64,000 nucleotides of DNA, from positions 496,001 to 560,000 of the forward strand of contig JAEQBH010001508.1 in the NCBI GenBank assembly GCA_016808115.1, in the 5' to 3' direction. Position 1 is the stretch's first letter. Each line of letters begins with the position of its first letter. The translations under genes and the position numbers were made by a program. The notes below the pieces were generated by a model, which was not told the DNA's origin, made no database searches, and saw only the letters and a program-made list of their open reading frames with translations. Shown here in pieces: positions 11,225 to 24,336 of the stretch. Source of the DNA: Tetrastigma voinierianum (lineage: Eukaryota > Streptophyta > Magnoliopsida > Vitales > Vitaceae).

Positions 11225-12182
11225 TTATGTTTCATTAACATGCCATTCTTCTCCAAGTGAGATAGGACGATGGATTACAAACCTTAGAGGCATTTTCTTC
11301 ATTGAAGGATTGTTCATGCCCTTTTTCCTTGGAGAAGCATGTCTCTCTTTTGGAGAACCATTTTTTTCCTTTAAGAATCTCTTATCCTTTACTTCTTGCT
11401 TGAGCCCCATTGAATTTTTCATAGATGAATGGTTTGGATGTACTCATTTTTTTTCATTTCTTTGACTATAGACACTCCTCTTTCTATAGACAGATCATTT
11501 TTGTAAGTCAAGTATTGTTTATGAATTCATACTTTTCTTATCTTAGGGCTTGGTGGAATTCCTCTCGCCTTCTTTGAATTCATCACCAATTTCAAGTCAA
11601 AAGCAACTGTGTTGATTGAAGCTACTAGTGGGAATGTGTCTTCACCAATCACCATGAATTATTTTTCTCTAGGGAATTTCACACTCGAAGCCTTTTCCTA
11701 AGGGACTTTAGTATTCCCTTATTGATCCTATCTTGGGTAATGTTTCTAAAACTTCAACAAGAATTAGTACTATGATTTCATGAGTTGTAATAATTACAAT
11801 AAATGTTTTCTCTAAGCTCCTCTTTGTTGGGGGAGTTGGTGATCATGAGGAAAAGTGATGAACTTCTCATTTATAAGGGATTTCTCACCCTTCCTTAATA
11901 TCAAATGATACAGGACGGTGCCTTTGAGGTTTGTGACTTCTTCCATAGGTCACGTGTCTTCTCCACCAATAAAGGGCTAGTGAATGACCCTGGACTTGGA
12001 AGATTTGTTACTATAGAGGATGGGTGCATGGTGCCCCCTGAGCCTCCAACAAAATGAAGTGGTTCATTATTAACTCCAGGTTGTGCAGTTGGGTTGGTGT
12101 GAGAAAATACATTTTGAGGAGTCACTGTTATGACAGTATTAGGATTTCCACCAGTTACACTCATCGGATTATCAACCTTCAC
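11225..12182 (-). pseudogene. Tat-type gag remnant, copy 1
   Basis: Minus-strand frames 11,901-12,182 and 11,225-11,422 flank a broken middle. The middle contains ENIYCNYYNS, NHSTNSC and SFRNITQDRINK, separated by in-frame stops. It corresponds to the Tat/Ogre gag knuckle usually written YCKYHNS-x-HTTNDC, and lies near 11,740-11,830. Upstream in copy 2 the same gene shows FDVERTEEILINEKFITFPH, typical of the segment before the knuckle. The frame 11,225-11,422 is a lysine-rich tail (KEKNGSPKERHASPRKKGMN). The position next to the PBS-side LTR fits gag. Nothing downstream resembles protease or RT. Confidence 0.6.
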
Positions 12183-12690
12183 ATGAGCGGTGAACTCACC
12201 AATTTCACAAGAATTCTCATACTACCCCGAGTTCATCGTATGGCTTTGTAGGTTTAGAAGCAACTTTCGCTTGTTTTGTCCGCTTTCCCATACAACTCTC
12301 GAGATTTTCTCTAAGAGTTTTACTTGGAATTGAGTTTGTTGTTTTCGCTTTTACACAATGGTTCGGGGCTCACTGCTATTGTTTTGGCATGTTCTCCATC
12401 ACCACCTGGCTTGCTTAGTCATGGCTTTGGTCTGTCTACCATAGCTCTAACTTGGTCACCTTACAGCCTTTGGCTTGTGTGGTCAATGCTTTGGTTCTTC
12501 ACCCCTCTATTACGCCTAAAATCATCAAATTTGTTAGACTAATGATTTCTTTGCTCCACCATTGCTAGAATAATTACTTATTATGTTTCTTTTGCAACAT
12601 TAGATCTTAAGTCCTAAAACTCTACAAATATCTTATTCCAAAACATTGGTGCATCTTCAACAAAGATAAAATCCCATCACATCAAAAATA

Positions 12691-13392
12691 TGTTGGTGAT
12701 TTTGGTTTGGCATTTTCACGTTAACATACAAAATAAAAACATGCAAGCAGGTGCATGCCAAGAATTAAAGTGTTTCCGGATTAAATCAAATTTCTTAATC
12801 AAAAAAAACAAATTCCTTGGTTCCCTTGACAATTCCCCATAATCTAAGCATATAATGCTGTAAAAATAAATGTAAAGTTTGTAGGAATAAAAGCTGAAGG
12901 AAATGTTAAATTGCACTATGAATGAATGAAAGATACAATGCTGAAGAATTGAAAGAAACTTAACTATAACTTTAAGATAGATCGTTGGAATTGACGAAAG
13001 TTAATTAGAAAGTTGAAAAATGTTGAAATTGATTGTCTTATGTTGCTGAGCTTGATTGATCGATCCTTCATCGGGATTCATTTGTGAGAGCTCTTCTTTT
13101 ATAGAAGTCCTTGAATAATTTCCAAAGTTCTCCACTCCCTCACTTTTCTCCACTACCTCACCTATTCAAGTAATTGTTCATGTCTTCTTACCATCTCACC
13201 AAGTTTCTCTTTTTTCTTGAAAAAGTCTAATTTATCTTTTACTAGCCAATCTTCAAAGTTTTAAATTTTCAAAAATACCATAGGCTTTTTGCATGAGCTT
13301 TTCAACTTATTTCACTTGGATTTCCAACCCTGGGTTTCGACTCAAACCTAAATAACATTGGATTATCCTAGATTAAATTTTGGTACAAAACA
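12691..13392 (-). repeat. Tat element 5' LTR, copy 1
   Basis: 702 bp, TGTTGGTG...GTACAAAACA, partner of 3,724-4,437. Confidence 0.8.
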
Positions 13393-14329
13393 AACTTACA
13401 CTAAGTGGTCGATATGGGGATGAGTGAATTCCCAAGGTAATTCTTATAATTTTTCATAGTGGTTCTAGTTGGATTCAAAATAGTTCTTTCATGCTTCATG
13501 TGATTACTTCTTTTTTTTTCAAATAACTAAACACTTTATTATAATGTAAGACATGAGATGAGTGAATTTCCAAGGTGACTTTTACAATTATTCATAGCAG
13601 TTGTAGTTGAATTCGGAATAGTTTTCTGTCTTGTTGTATGTGATTGTACTTTTTTTTGGACAATTAAACAGTTTGTTACAATATAATAAATGAACAATTA
13701 TGTTTTAGGGTTAGATGAGACCCCATATTTCATAAAGAGTCCATCAGCGCTCAGATTAAAGTCAAAACATATATTTTGATGTGAGACAAAATGTACTCAC
13801 TCATTTACAAACCCAACCCCCTCTCCCCCAATTGCCACCCACCCTTATTGTACTTATTTTTCTTTCATATAAACTTAATCATTTATTTCTAAATAAATTA
13901 AATTTTATGATTTTAATATTCATTATTTTATATTTTTATTAGGATTTTTTTGTTCCAATTTTACTTTTGTAATTTGCTCAAATTTTTATTTTAATATTTT
14001 GGATTTGCTTTCAAAATTTTTGTTTTAAAATAAGTTTATACTTTGAAAATAAATTTTAAAAAATTTTTTATGTAATTTATTAATTTTTTAAGAAATAGAA
14101 ATTTATTATTTAATGATAATATATATTTTGACTTTCATTAATAAAAATATTAGGGGATATGGTAATGATATTAATTACTTATTTTTAACTATTAGTTTGT
14201 TTAAATAAAAACTATCGTTGTGTTATAAAAATAGTTGACATCATATTTTCCTTATTTTTTGTTATTAAAACATGCACACATTAGTTTTGGCTAAGGAAAA
14301 AAGGTTTGCAAAAAAGGTTTATTGTATTA

Positions 14330-14802
14330 TAGAAGGTAATTTGCACTAATTGTACAAAGTACATAATTAAATGTATAAGACAAATATAACTGTACACACA
14401 TATAAGCTTACATTTATCATTTTGTTTGAATATTTTTGTATTCAAAATACCTTTCTTAGATTGTATGTTAATACACCAACCTATGACATACTTTATACAT
14501 ATTAGTGGATGTCATACTTAATTCAAACATAATTAATGAATAACATAGTGTATGTTTATGGCATAAACTTCATCAATTAAAAATTATAGAAAATATAATT
14601 GATGTCATAATTATGTGTAAGCTAAGTACGACATCAATCAATACTTATAAAGAATGTCTCAGTATGTACATACAAGACCTAGGAAAGTGATTTCGGATAA
14701 ATAATTCAAATTCGATGAGAAACGTAACATTGTGTACCTCTTGTATAGTTAGTACATTTTTTCTTGCATAGCACAAGAAGAATCTTGTACAATATAATAA
14801 AA
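14330..14802. repeat. Inverted-repeat (MITE-like) structure in U, copy 1
   Basis: The left arm (AAGGTAATTTGCACTAATTGTAC, quoted in part) at 14,333-14,400 is the reverse complement of the right arm near 14,728-14,802, which contains TAGTTAGTAC and CTTGTACAATATAATA. Equivalent pairs are at 37,187-37,670, 43,505-43,995 and 49,668-50,155. Termini and target duplication are not clear. Confidence 0.55.
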
Positions 14803-15075
14803 ATCTTATAAATTTACTATTTATATGTATGTTATAATGATAAATAAATAAGAGAAAAAATTAGACATCAATTATATTTTTTCATATTTTTTTTATGGTC
14901 GGGGTTAATGACATAAACACGTATTACGTTATTCATTATCCGTGTGCTCAAGATAACATCCACCAACTAAAAATTCTAAGCTTGTGTATTAGGATACAAC
15001 ATAGGAAATAAATTTTGGATAAAAATTAAATTAAATTTACAGAAATGTAAACTCATACACCTATTATATAGTCGG

Positions 15076-15153
<78 letters not shown>
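15076..15153. repeat. (TA)n microsatellite
   Basis: Nearly pure TA dinucleotide tract with one AGTA interruption. Confidence 0.95.
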
Positions 15154-15156
<3 letters not shown>

Positions 15157-15390
15157 AATTATAATTTCCATATTATGATTTTATTTTTTATGTTTTAAAC
15201 TTTTATAAACATGTTTTTTTTTAAATATTAATAAAAGATATCATCTAACATAACTTATGAAACTATTTAAAAATAAAATAAAATCGTAATATCACTAATA
15301 TTAAATATACTCAAATTTATTTCATAAAAAAATTAATAATAATAATTTGAATATTAAAGTTATATTATTTAGAATAATATTAAAATATAT

Positions 15391-15391
<1 letters not shown>

Positions 15392-15478
<87 letters not shown>
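15392..15478. repeat. (TA)n microsatellite
   Basis: Pure TA tract of about 86 bp. The U copies in D2 have counterparts of different length. Confidence 0.95.
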
Positions 15479-15483
<5 letters not shown>

Positions 15484-15832
15484 ATCATATTATTTAGAAT
15501 ATTAGTATTTTTTTTTTGAGAAGCTAGTTCTTGTCAAATAAAAGTAAAAAAATTATAAAATATAATTATTTAACAAAAAAATTAATTAAGATATACTTGT
15601 AAAATTAATTAAAAATCATAAAATTAATTTACTTAAGCATGTGAAATTGATGGTGTTTTCTATGAAAAGCTCAACAAAGAAGAAAAAAGAAAAATCTTGA
15701 AGCCAGATTAAAAAAAGAAAAAGAAAAAAAAAGAAGGATGGATATGATAGGTGCTCGGATCAGTGGGTGTGCTGTGGGGGAAGGGGTGGACGGAAGGGGA
15801 TATTAAAAGTAGTTTTGGTTTTTCAAAATTTT

Positions 15833-16020
15833 ATAGCCTCCTTCTTAATTTTATTTGGTATTATGGATTTTGTGCTTAATTGAAATGCATTTATAGCCTT
15901 TTTTGTAAAATATAAGACCAATTTTTATAGCCTTTTTCTTAATTTTATTTGGTATTGTGGATTTTGTGCTTAATTGAAATGTATTTATAGCCTTTTTGTA
16001 AAATATAAGACCTATCTTAC
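15833..16020. repeat. 95-bp tandem duplication in U
   Basis: TAGCCTCCTTCTTAATTTTA at 15,833 recurs as TAGCCTTTTTCTTAATTTTA at 15,928, each followed by the same run to AAATATAAGACC. The pair is present in all U copies (for example 51,050-51,235). Confidence 0.8.
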
Positions 16021-17098
16021 CTGAAGCATAATTCCCCTCTAATAAACTTTTCTTGATGAGATTGATTACTTAATACTCATAGTATTAAGTTATGAATTAA
16101 ATGCGGTACAAATAAAAATAATCACATTAAGTTATGAATTACATATAGCAACTTAAAAATAATAATAGTAAATTAGTTTAAAATCCAGTATAACATTTAC
16201 ATTTAAATCTTAAATATAAAATCTGATTTTTAATTATGTCAACTTTGAATTTGATTTTTTTATTTGTTTATATACCCTAATTTTCATTTTAGTTATACTT
16301 CTAACAATTTTTATATTTGTTTCTATATCCTAATTTTCATTTTAGTTATACTTGTAACATTAAAACAACGTCATTTTATCATATCATATTGAATGAAATA
16401 TCAAAACAAAATTCATAAAATTATCATATTTAAAAATTTATTCAAGATTTAAACAAAAAAGTTATAAAAATTAAAAATAATTTAATACTAATTTTCCCAA
16501 TAATTTATCAACTTTAAACAATGTTTTTGTTATATTTCTCTTTGTCATTATTCTAATTTTTCTTCTTAACTTATTTTTTATACATTTCCTCAAAAGCAAA
16601 TGTTAAAACCCTTGGTTTTCTTTACATTTTCCTTGTAATTTTCCAAAAAAAATGTTAAAACTCCCCATAAATTCAAATACTGCAAATGTTAACAAATGTA
16701 GAACTAAACAAATAAAATTTTATAAGATCAAATAAAATTCATAAAATACATGTAAAGAAGTCTTAATGGATTCGTATTTAAGGGTCCTACTAAGCTCAAC
16801 GTATTATCCATTATTATGGGTCCTGTCCCCATAACAACGACCTTATCTCTGCAAGTCCGTACAGTACAATGTTCGTCTCAACTGATACAAACTTAAAAAA
16901 ATTACTCAACACCAAAATACGGCTGTCATGCTGGCAAAAAATATAAGATTTGAAATTTTTTTAAGTTAACGTCAAACGTATCGACTCTGATATTAACTTA
17001 AATTTTTTTTTAATGTAACTTGATTGTAGCATTGTGTACGTGTACGAATATGCGTTGTAATTTATTTTTGTTAAATAACATATTTTTGTACAAAACTC

Positions 17099-17430
17099 TC
17101 AATGATCAAGACGAGGATTATGACCCACGGCTCCCTCAGTTGCCGGATTTGTCGCAACTGGACGTGCCCTTAACAGTCACCACCCCATCTGCCACCGGCC
17201 CCGCCGGTTGTCCGGGGCAGTGCGGACATCTGACGAGGCCCAGTGGGCCAGCTTGGAACCCCAATGGCAACAGAGTAGGTGGTGCCTGCAGGAACCTGCT
17301 CCTGGGCCTGGGCCTGGCCCAGCACAGTAATGGGCCTAGCCACCGAGCCCTGTGGCGTTGTTCTCGTAAGCCTCCTGCTTCCCAAACTCCGCCTCCGCCA
17401 TCTTCTGCTTTTTTCTCTACGTCACTATTT
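17099..17430 (-). pseudogene. LEA_1 gene fragment, copy 2
   Basis: The same truncated exon 2 as copy 1. On the minus strand GPRQMSALPRTTGGAGG is readable and matches the LEA4-5 signature around HQMSALPGHGTGQ. The C-terminus TTGGAVGHNPRLDH precedes TGA at 17,099-17,101. The Lys/Glu helix region (AEAEFGKQEA near 17,390-17,400) is partly frame-shifted. As in copy 1, homology to the LEA gene stops before exon 1, so no start codon or promoter of the original gene remains. GC content is clearly above the flanks, as expected for exon sequence in an AT-rich intergenic region. Confidence 0.72.
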
Positions 17431-18113
17431 GTTTCTATTAAGACTCGAACCCTTCCCTCCCCGTATCTTACCTTTAAAAGTTAGAGGTTCTAATAAATAG
17501 GCACGTGGATTTTATGAGAGTTGATTTAACTTCCTTGCAACGGCTCTTAAATCAGTTCTTGAAAATTGCATTAAATGGAAAAAAAAAAAAAACAGTTCTT
17601 AAAAATGGTTAGTTGGAAAAATATTTACACATTCACCCCACCACTTTCTGATAAATCGAATCTATAATTTTCAATCATTATATATATTTTTAAAATGAAA
17701 ATTTTGTTCTGTAGGTGACTGTTTATTTTTTTCTTTTTGACAGATTATATGGTGGCTCTTAAAATGACACTTTTTATTATTTCATATAACAAAATACATG
17801 TACATTAACTATTACACTTGTGGAACATAAAATCATTAAGTATTTTATTCAAATACATGTACTATTCATACAACAATTCATAAAATTTCATTTATATTAA
17901 GTATGTTCATTCAATATATACCTTTCATGATTTTATAAATTTGAATTTATTGATTGAAATTTTTTTTGAAGAAACACTTTTCATAATACTTGTTAAAAAT
18001 ATGATTTTATACTTTTCTATATATACCGTAATCCCATTTTGGAAACCAAGATCCCATTGAGAGATTATAACTAAACGAAATGGCCTGTTTTTATAAAATT
18101 GATAGAAAATTTT

Positions 18114-18832
18114 TGTTTGGTGATTTTTTTGCGAATCATCCTAACATATAAAATAAAAACATGTGGTTATGGGCATGTTAGGAAATTAAAAGATTCGAAT
18201 TCAAGACCGCACCTATAAATCAAACTTAATCTAACAAAACGTATTCCTTGGGCTTTATAGTTCTTGGAATCTAAGCAGATAATGTTGTAAAAAAAATATA
18301 AAGTTTGCAAGAATAAAAGCTGAAGGAAATGGTAAATTGTACTATGAATGAATGAAATGATACACTACTGAAGAATTGAAAAAAACTCAATTATAATCTT
18401 AAAAGTAGACTATTGAATTACATGCAAAGTTACTCAGTAAAAGTTCAAGAAATATTAAAGTAGATTGTCATTGTTGAGTTGATTAATGATTCATTCGTGA
18501 GAGCTCTCTTCATTTTATTATGTGAAATTCGAATAACCTGGTCCAAATTCTATACCCTCACTCTTCTTCACTAATTTCATTTGTTCTCCACTACCTCAAT
18601 CTTCTCAAGAATCACACGCCTTCTTGTCTTTTCCTAAAGTTTCTCTATTTTCTTATCATCTATTGCAAAAGTCTTATTTATTTTCCGTTGACCAATCTTA
18701 AAATTTTTTAAAATTTCAAAAATACCTTTTGCTTTTTACATGGGCTTTTCAACCTATTTCACTTGGATTTTAAAACAATGGCTTCGAGTTCAAGCCTAAT
18801 AACATCGGCTAAAGCAATAAATTTAAAAAACA
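18114..18832 (-). repeat. Tat element 3' LTR, copy 2
   Basis: 719 bp, aligned to 3,724-4,437 with scattered indels. Confidence 0.78.
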
Positions 18833-21800
18833 ATTATCCCCCACATACATTGTGGTCTCGAAGGGTCATATTGTATGTATTAAAACCTAACAAAAATTAT
18901 TTAGACCTAAAGCCATGTTGGATCGAATGGGAGAACATAACGATGATTCTGTGAGAAAATTTAGCCACCTTTACCAAATCTCCTACATTCATCCCCGCTC
19001 TCCACCAAAACCGTGCTTCGTGATCGCACCTAAATTACCCTTCCATCTTCTTCTATCAAACCTTAAACAATCAATGCTGTCTTATGCTTTCAAGAAAACG
19101 TTTATTTCAAGAGTTTTGCGTCAAGGTGCCCTTCCATTCAGTCCCAAAGAAACACCTCAATATTCTCTCTTTCCTTCGATCCTCGACAACAACCTTCATC
19201 GCTTATTCGAAAATCGCCATCGACGGTTTGAGGTTCATCACCACTTGATTTTTACCGCGCGTAAAGCCCGATTCCTCTTTCTTCTTCCGCTCGCCGACGC
19301 GACGCCATGTTCCAATTTTCATCACGATTCTCACCGCCAAACTCGACGCCGCCGCGTCATTTTTCCCTTTGTCAACTCGATGTCGCTGCAAGCTTCGATT
19401 TTTCAACGCCGCCACAAGATCTCATTTAAAATTTACCAAAAATAGTTCTCAACCATTTTTCAAAGAGATCCGCAACTAGACGATCCATCCCTCTATAACT
19501 TTCCTCACCCTATTTTCGAGTTGGCATCACCTTTTCTTTCAAATTCACTTCTTGCTCGCTCCATGTAGTGCATTTCTTCGTGTAATTACATTTTTCTTTC
19601 CATAGCTGATTCATGGCACTGAGGGTATCCGTAATCAACAAAATTTATACCTTACACCTCCTACCTTGTGTATACAACGAGTATAGTGGCTCGAGGGTCA
19701 AACACAGGGATGAGTTTCCTTCGCACAAATGACTTGCAGTTAAGTTCTAATTGGTGAATTTGTTTTGGATTCAAGGTTTTGTAAAAACATAGTGAGTTGC
19801 TAAAATAAAATAGAACCCTTGGATTCATAGGGCACCGAGGGTTTTCGTGGTCCTTTCTCAAGGCTGGGAGAAATCGACCTATAGTCATCTCCGAACCGGG
19901 ATCTTCATTTAACTATAAAGACCGATCCTCATTAAATCTCTTCTTTGGGAAAATGGCATCCACTAGCCATTAACAATGCTAATCATTACGTCACCTTGAT
20001 CACCTTACAATGGCTCATAAACGATAACTAACGAACATCAATGAATCAAACATTAAGCATCCAATGAGCCCAAAAGCTTACCAAGTAATAACCATTCAAG
20101 GTGACTCAAAAGGGATCAAAACCTAAAGTTAAATAGGGAGAACAGTAACGATAGTGGATACTTGCGTGAAAAACATGGAACCCCTCAGCCTGCCTCAGGA
20201 TCCTTTGCCCAGTAGCCTTCTTCTTCAAGGAGAAAGAGGTTCTAGATGCTCATCCTTCGAGTTGTCATCCTCTGAGGGTGTTTGGCTAGTGAGAAAGGGA
20301 GAGAAAGTGAAAGAAAATAAGAAAAAAGATGGAACTGCTGAAAGGTTCCCACCTATAAATTTTTTATTAATGAGCAAAAGGTCTCCGGTTCCAGTGATGG
20401 CTAGGACTTATATACTGTCCCCCAGCCAAGCAAAATTGCAAAAGAGCTTGAATTAATCACTATTACAAGAGGGACAATTCAGGAAAACACAAAAATTACA
20501 GCATAAAAGTCAAAAAGGAAAAACAGCATGAACAGTGGCGCCGGATTCACAACCTACGAAATTTCAAGAGTCGCAAAAATTTATCCCACTCTCCTTTTCT
20601 TTGTCCGTCGCTTTTCTTTCTTTCCGGCTTTTTATCGGCGCCTATGAGTTGAACTCTCTGATTCTCCATGGTTGAGCATAACTTCATCTATGGTATAAAA
20701 GCCTGCAAAACAACAAAACTTTTCACAAAATTTGATTAGTAGCTTTATAGTCCTTAACATGCCAATCGTTAATTAAATGACAATACACAAAAATGCTCAA
20801 ACCTCAGATAATAAGGGTGTAAAATAGTGCTATTTGGGTATTAATCTTCACACTCCCCTAACCGATTACTGCTAGTCCCTTTAGCAATGAAAGAAGAAGA
20901 AAGTAATCAAAACAAGATTTTCTATATATATCCAAAAATGATGTTTCAAAAATGAAGGAGCAATTTCCAACCTTCAACAAGAGTCATCAAAATCTTACCT
21001 AATGACTGTCTCAAGAAGAGTAAGTGCTATGCAAAATCAAGTATCAAAACAATGTCAACTCCTAGATAACCAACCTAACACCTTCCACAAAAACCTAAGT
21101 GTTTGATTTGATTAGGTTTCAAAATAAACCACAAACTGCTCTCCCCTCCTAACCTAGCCTTGTCTAAACCCAGCGTATCTAAACTTAACCTCAATAGGAT
21201 CGTAACCCACTTTATTCCACAACCTCTTTGCTGTGGGTGAATTGCTGAGGGTATCGAACTCACAAGTGTCCATGTAACGGGGGTCCATCGATGACTCCCA
21301 ACCAATTAAGGTTTAGGGCATCAAGTCATAAGGATTTTTCGACTACTAACTCTTTAGGTTTCACCCCGGACTTTTAATGAGTTTAAAACTCCAGCACCTA
21401 CAATTTGCTAAACTCTACCTATTCACCCATATAACGAGCACAAAGTTAGTGACTCCCAACCAGTTGGTTTAAGGCACCGGGCTTTAAAGAGTTTCGCCAT
21501 ATACCCTTCGGACCGTGCTCGGGTTTCCAGACAAAGCGTCACAAATTTTCTTTTCTTTTTCTTTTTCTTTTTCTTTTCTTTTCTTTTTTCAAAGACTCAT
21601 TGGTCCCCTTTTTATTCAGGGGGTCCCGACCTATTAAAGGTGGTCAAAGGTACTAGACCGGACTTTTGCAGAGCTTAGAAGGCAAGACAGTTTTTCAACC
21701 TATAAATGAAATCTACGCAAAGGTGGTTAGTTCAAAGTGGAAGAAAAATATGTTGAATTTAATAAGAATTTCAACAGGTTATCAACTCAACTAAGCATAA

Positions 21801-24336
21801 CACAATTCTAACATCAACAATCATTGGAACAAAATTTCAATTTCTCATACTGCAAGCTGGGCATTACAAAATTTTTTTTTCTGAAAATCAGAAACTGAAA
21901 GCATGAACTAGAAACTAAAAAAAAACATGCATTATATTGTAAAAAAAAAAAATAGCAAGCCAATCAACTAAACAAAAAGACTTGCTCAAAAACATAAAAC
22001 AACACTTCCTTCCTTAACTCTCCCCCCAACCAAATTCAACATTGTCCTCAATGTGGCTATGGAATGGAAATTTAAGGGAGGAAGTGATACCTCCTTGATG
22101 AAATGTACCGTTGTTGGATAGGAAACTTCACAAGCTTTCCAACAAGACCTTATTCACTCCATTTGGGCTTCAAATGAACAAGTTGAAAGAAGAAAATAGA
22201 GGAAAAAATGTGACCAGTTGGAGCATTTTGAAAATTACACCTTTATAATAATCCCAAAAGTGTTATTTCTGGTTATATTCAAATTCTACACTCTCTAAGC
22301 TTTCCAACAATACCAAATTACCCAAAAATGTAATCCTGATGTAAAAGCATAATAAACAAAATGTGAAAGACACAAATCAAATGTGGAAAAGTGGTCAGGA
22401 AAATTTGCAACCCCGTGAATTTTCTCTCAGTTATGGTAAATTTGAACCCGAATTTTTTGTAGTTAAATTTCCTCGTGAATCCGTTATATCAGTGGATTTT
22501 TATTTTTATTTTTTAATATATAAATATAAATAATTTTTTTTAGAAATAAATAATAATAATAAAATAAACAAAATAAAAGGAAAAAGTTTAGGGCTACAAT
22601 GTGGTTGCAAAATTTCTTGGGCTCTTTCCTCTAAACTCTAGACCTTTCCTACTGCAAAAATTTGACACAAATTGCAAAAATAAACACAATAAAATTTTAA
22701 AAAAATTGCAGAAAAATGAAAAATAAGCTAGAAACAAAGATTACCTTAAATTTAGAGAAAATCTAAAGAGAAAAATTGAATAAAGCAAAATAAAATAATA
22801 TAAATAACACAAAAATCAAACAAAAAGTGGGGAGACTGAGTCTCAAACCGCTTCTCAAGCCTTTGCAGGCTAATGGAACCCGTGGAGCTAGTGGAATACT
22901 AAGGTTCAGTGTTCCAAATCGGTAACCAAGATGGTTTCTGTGATGAGCCATCCGTCAGCGGCGCAAAGTATGAGTACCGCCACCCCTTTCGATGTAGTGG
23001 CAAAAGTTTGAACATAGGCCACTAACTACCTAAAGTATTGCACAGACAATGCAAATGGGATGGCCTTAGCAATAGGTGTTCCATGTGTTTCATGTGCTGC
23101 AGGTTTAGGCAAGATGTGCACTTGGTCGAAAGGGTGTCGCTTCGTGGCTCAAAAGGGCACTAGGGTCCAATTCTTGTGGGAAGCGGTTTAAGATTAGGCT
23201 ATCAGCTCTTCCACCGCTCTTCACAACAAGGGAAGGATTTCTTCTTCTCTCCTCCAATACCATGTGATAACACATGATTTCGGGGGCATCCCAGCTCGTG
23301 CTTCCTCTGCTATTCCTCTATCAATTCCTCCCGGGCTTCAGCCGCAGCTTGAGCCTGCTCACGGTATTAGTGCCACCGCACTCTTCCTCTCTGTGGGATT
23401 CCTCTTCATTTAACATGCCATTGACAGGAGTTTTGAAATGGAGTACTACAGATGTCAATTTTCTCGATCAAGGCCACTGAAGTCCATCAATTCTCTTGTC
23501 CATTTATTTTCCAGAGTATCAATTCTTCGAATTTAATCGAAAAGACGATTGTCTTCGCTTCACAAAGTCACCCACCAAATTAAGGTTCGTAATGGCTTGT
23601 TCTAATTAGGAAAGGTTAACTGGTGGTTAAGGCTGAGAGGAAGAAGCATAATATGAATGTGCAGGAGGTGCATATTGTGAAAGTTTTCGTCCCATGAGAT
23701 TTAGGTGTCTCTCGAACTAGGTTGTAAGCATTTTACATGGTGCATTTGTTTGAGGCACAATGCATGAGGGCACACTCACCCATGGAGGGTTTCTATACCC
23801 TCATGGACCTATATATTGATTTCTCTCCACGAGTCACGACTCTATCGTTTCAGAGGTGGTTCCATTTGGTTCATGTTTGAGATCACTGCAGCTTCTAGTT
23901 CCTGTGGGAGACTGACCTTGACTAACCTGCCTCCAGAATTCCTTACCCACTGGAACATGCACTTCTGCTGGAAAACAGGGCAACACCAAACAAGAAAAAA
24001 AAGAAAAACAATTCTACCTAAAAGGGGTAATGTTAGCTAAAAAATATATACAGTGAAACAAAATTAACAAACTGATAGAAAAATGCTAAACAGAAAAATA
24101 AAAGTACTCACTGTAACTTGTGATAAGGATCAAGTGCTACTTATGTCATTTGCGCTAGGCACTATCCCTGAACGATAATTCATATTTGATTCATGGCAAT
24201 GTAGGGTATCCTAATCAACAAAATTTATACCTACCTCCTACCTCATAGTACGCACATCGCAGATAAAATTACTTCAGTGGTCGAACACGTGACGAAGCCT
24301 TCGCATAAATGACTTGGTGCTAAGTTCTAATTGTAA

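Larger units (their letters stand above)
3724..13392 (-). mobile_element. Tat-lineage LTR retrotransposon, copy 1 (non-autonomous)
   Basis: Two direct repeats of about 0.7 kb with termini TGTTTG...CAAACA bound the element. Minus orientation follows from a purine-rich run (rc of TTATCCCCCAC) next to the left LTR, a PBS-like site next to the right LTR (clear in copy 2), and gag-like sequence on the minus strand near the right LTR. Flanks read AATTT on the left and AACTT on the right, a possible 5-bp target duplication with one change. Internal sequence is only about 2.3 kb once the nested Athila-1 element is removed. No protease, RT or integrase is seen, so mobilisation would have needed proteins from a relative. 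Confidence 0.8.
13512..16392. repeat. Repeat module U, copy 1 (2.9 kb, AT-rich)
   Basis: Starts at TTTTTCAAATAACTAAACAC and ends at CATATCATATTGA. It recurs at 36,350-39,352, 42,656-45,503 and 48,821-51,612. It holds no coding frame. Contents in order: interleaved inverted repeats (about 14,330-15,000), two (TA)n tracts, a 95-bp tandem pair (15,833-16,020) and a 64-bp tandem pair (TTTCATTTTAGTTATACTT, about 16,283-16,352). In D1 it stands alone; in D2 it alternates with module V. Confidence 0.8.
2609..17026. repeat. Large direct repeat, unit D1 (14.4 kb)
   Basis: This unit starts at TAGCATTGTG just outside the 3' end of a LEA fragment and ends where the same sequence starts again at 17,027. 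It is collinear with 17,027-52,248: same LEA 3' fragment, same Tat element and same nested Athila element in the same site. The 35.2-kb unit D2 equals D1 plus an 8.5-kb nested element plus about 12 kb of extra V-U copies. D1 and D2 differ mainly by small indels. A true tandem duplication is the straightforward reading; an assembly that placed two haplotypes end to end is the main alternative. Confidence 0.85.

Noticed and set aside
13512..16392. U as a long LTR with V as the internal region
   Set aside because: U has no TG...CA ends, V shows no PBS or polypurine tract at the expected edges, and no target duplication was found. Kept only as a possible analogy.
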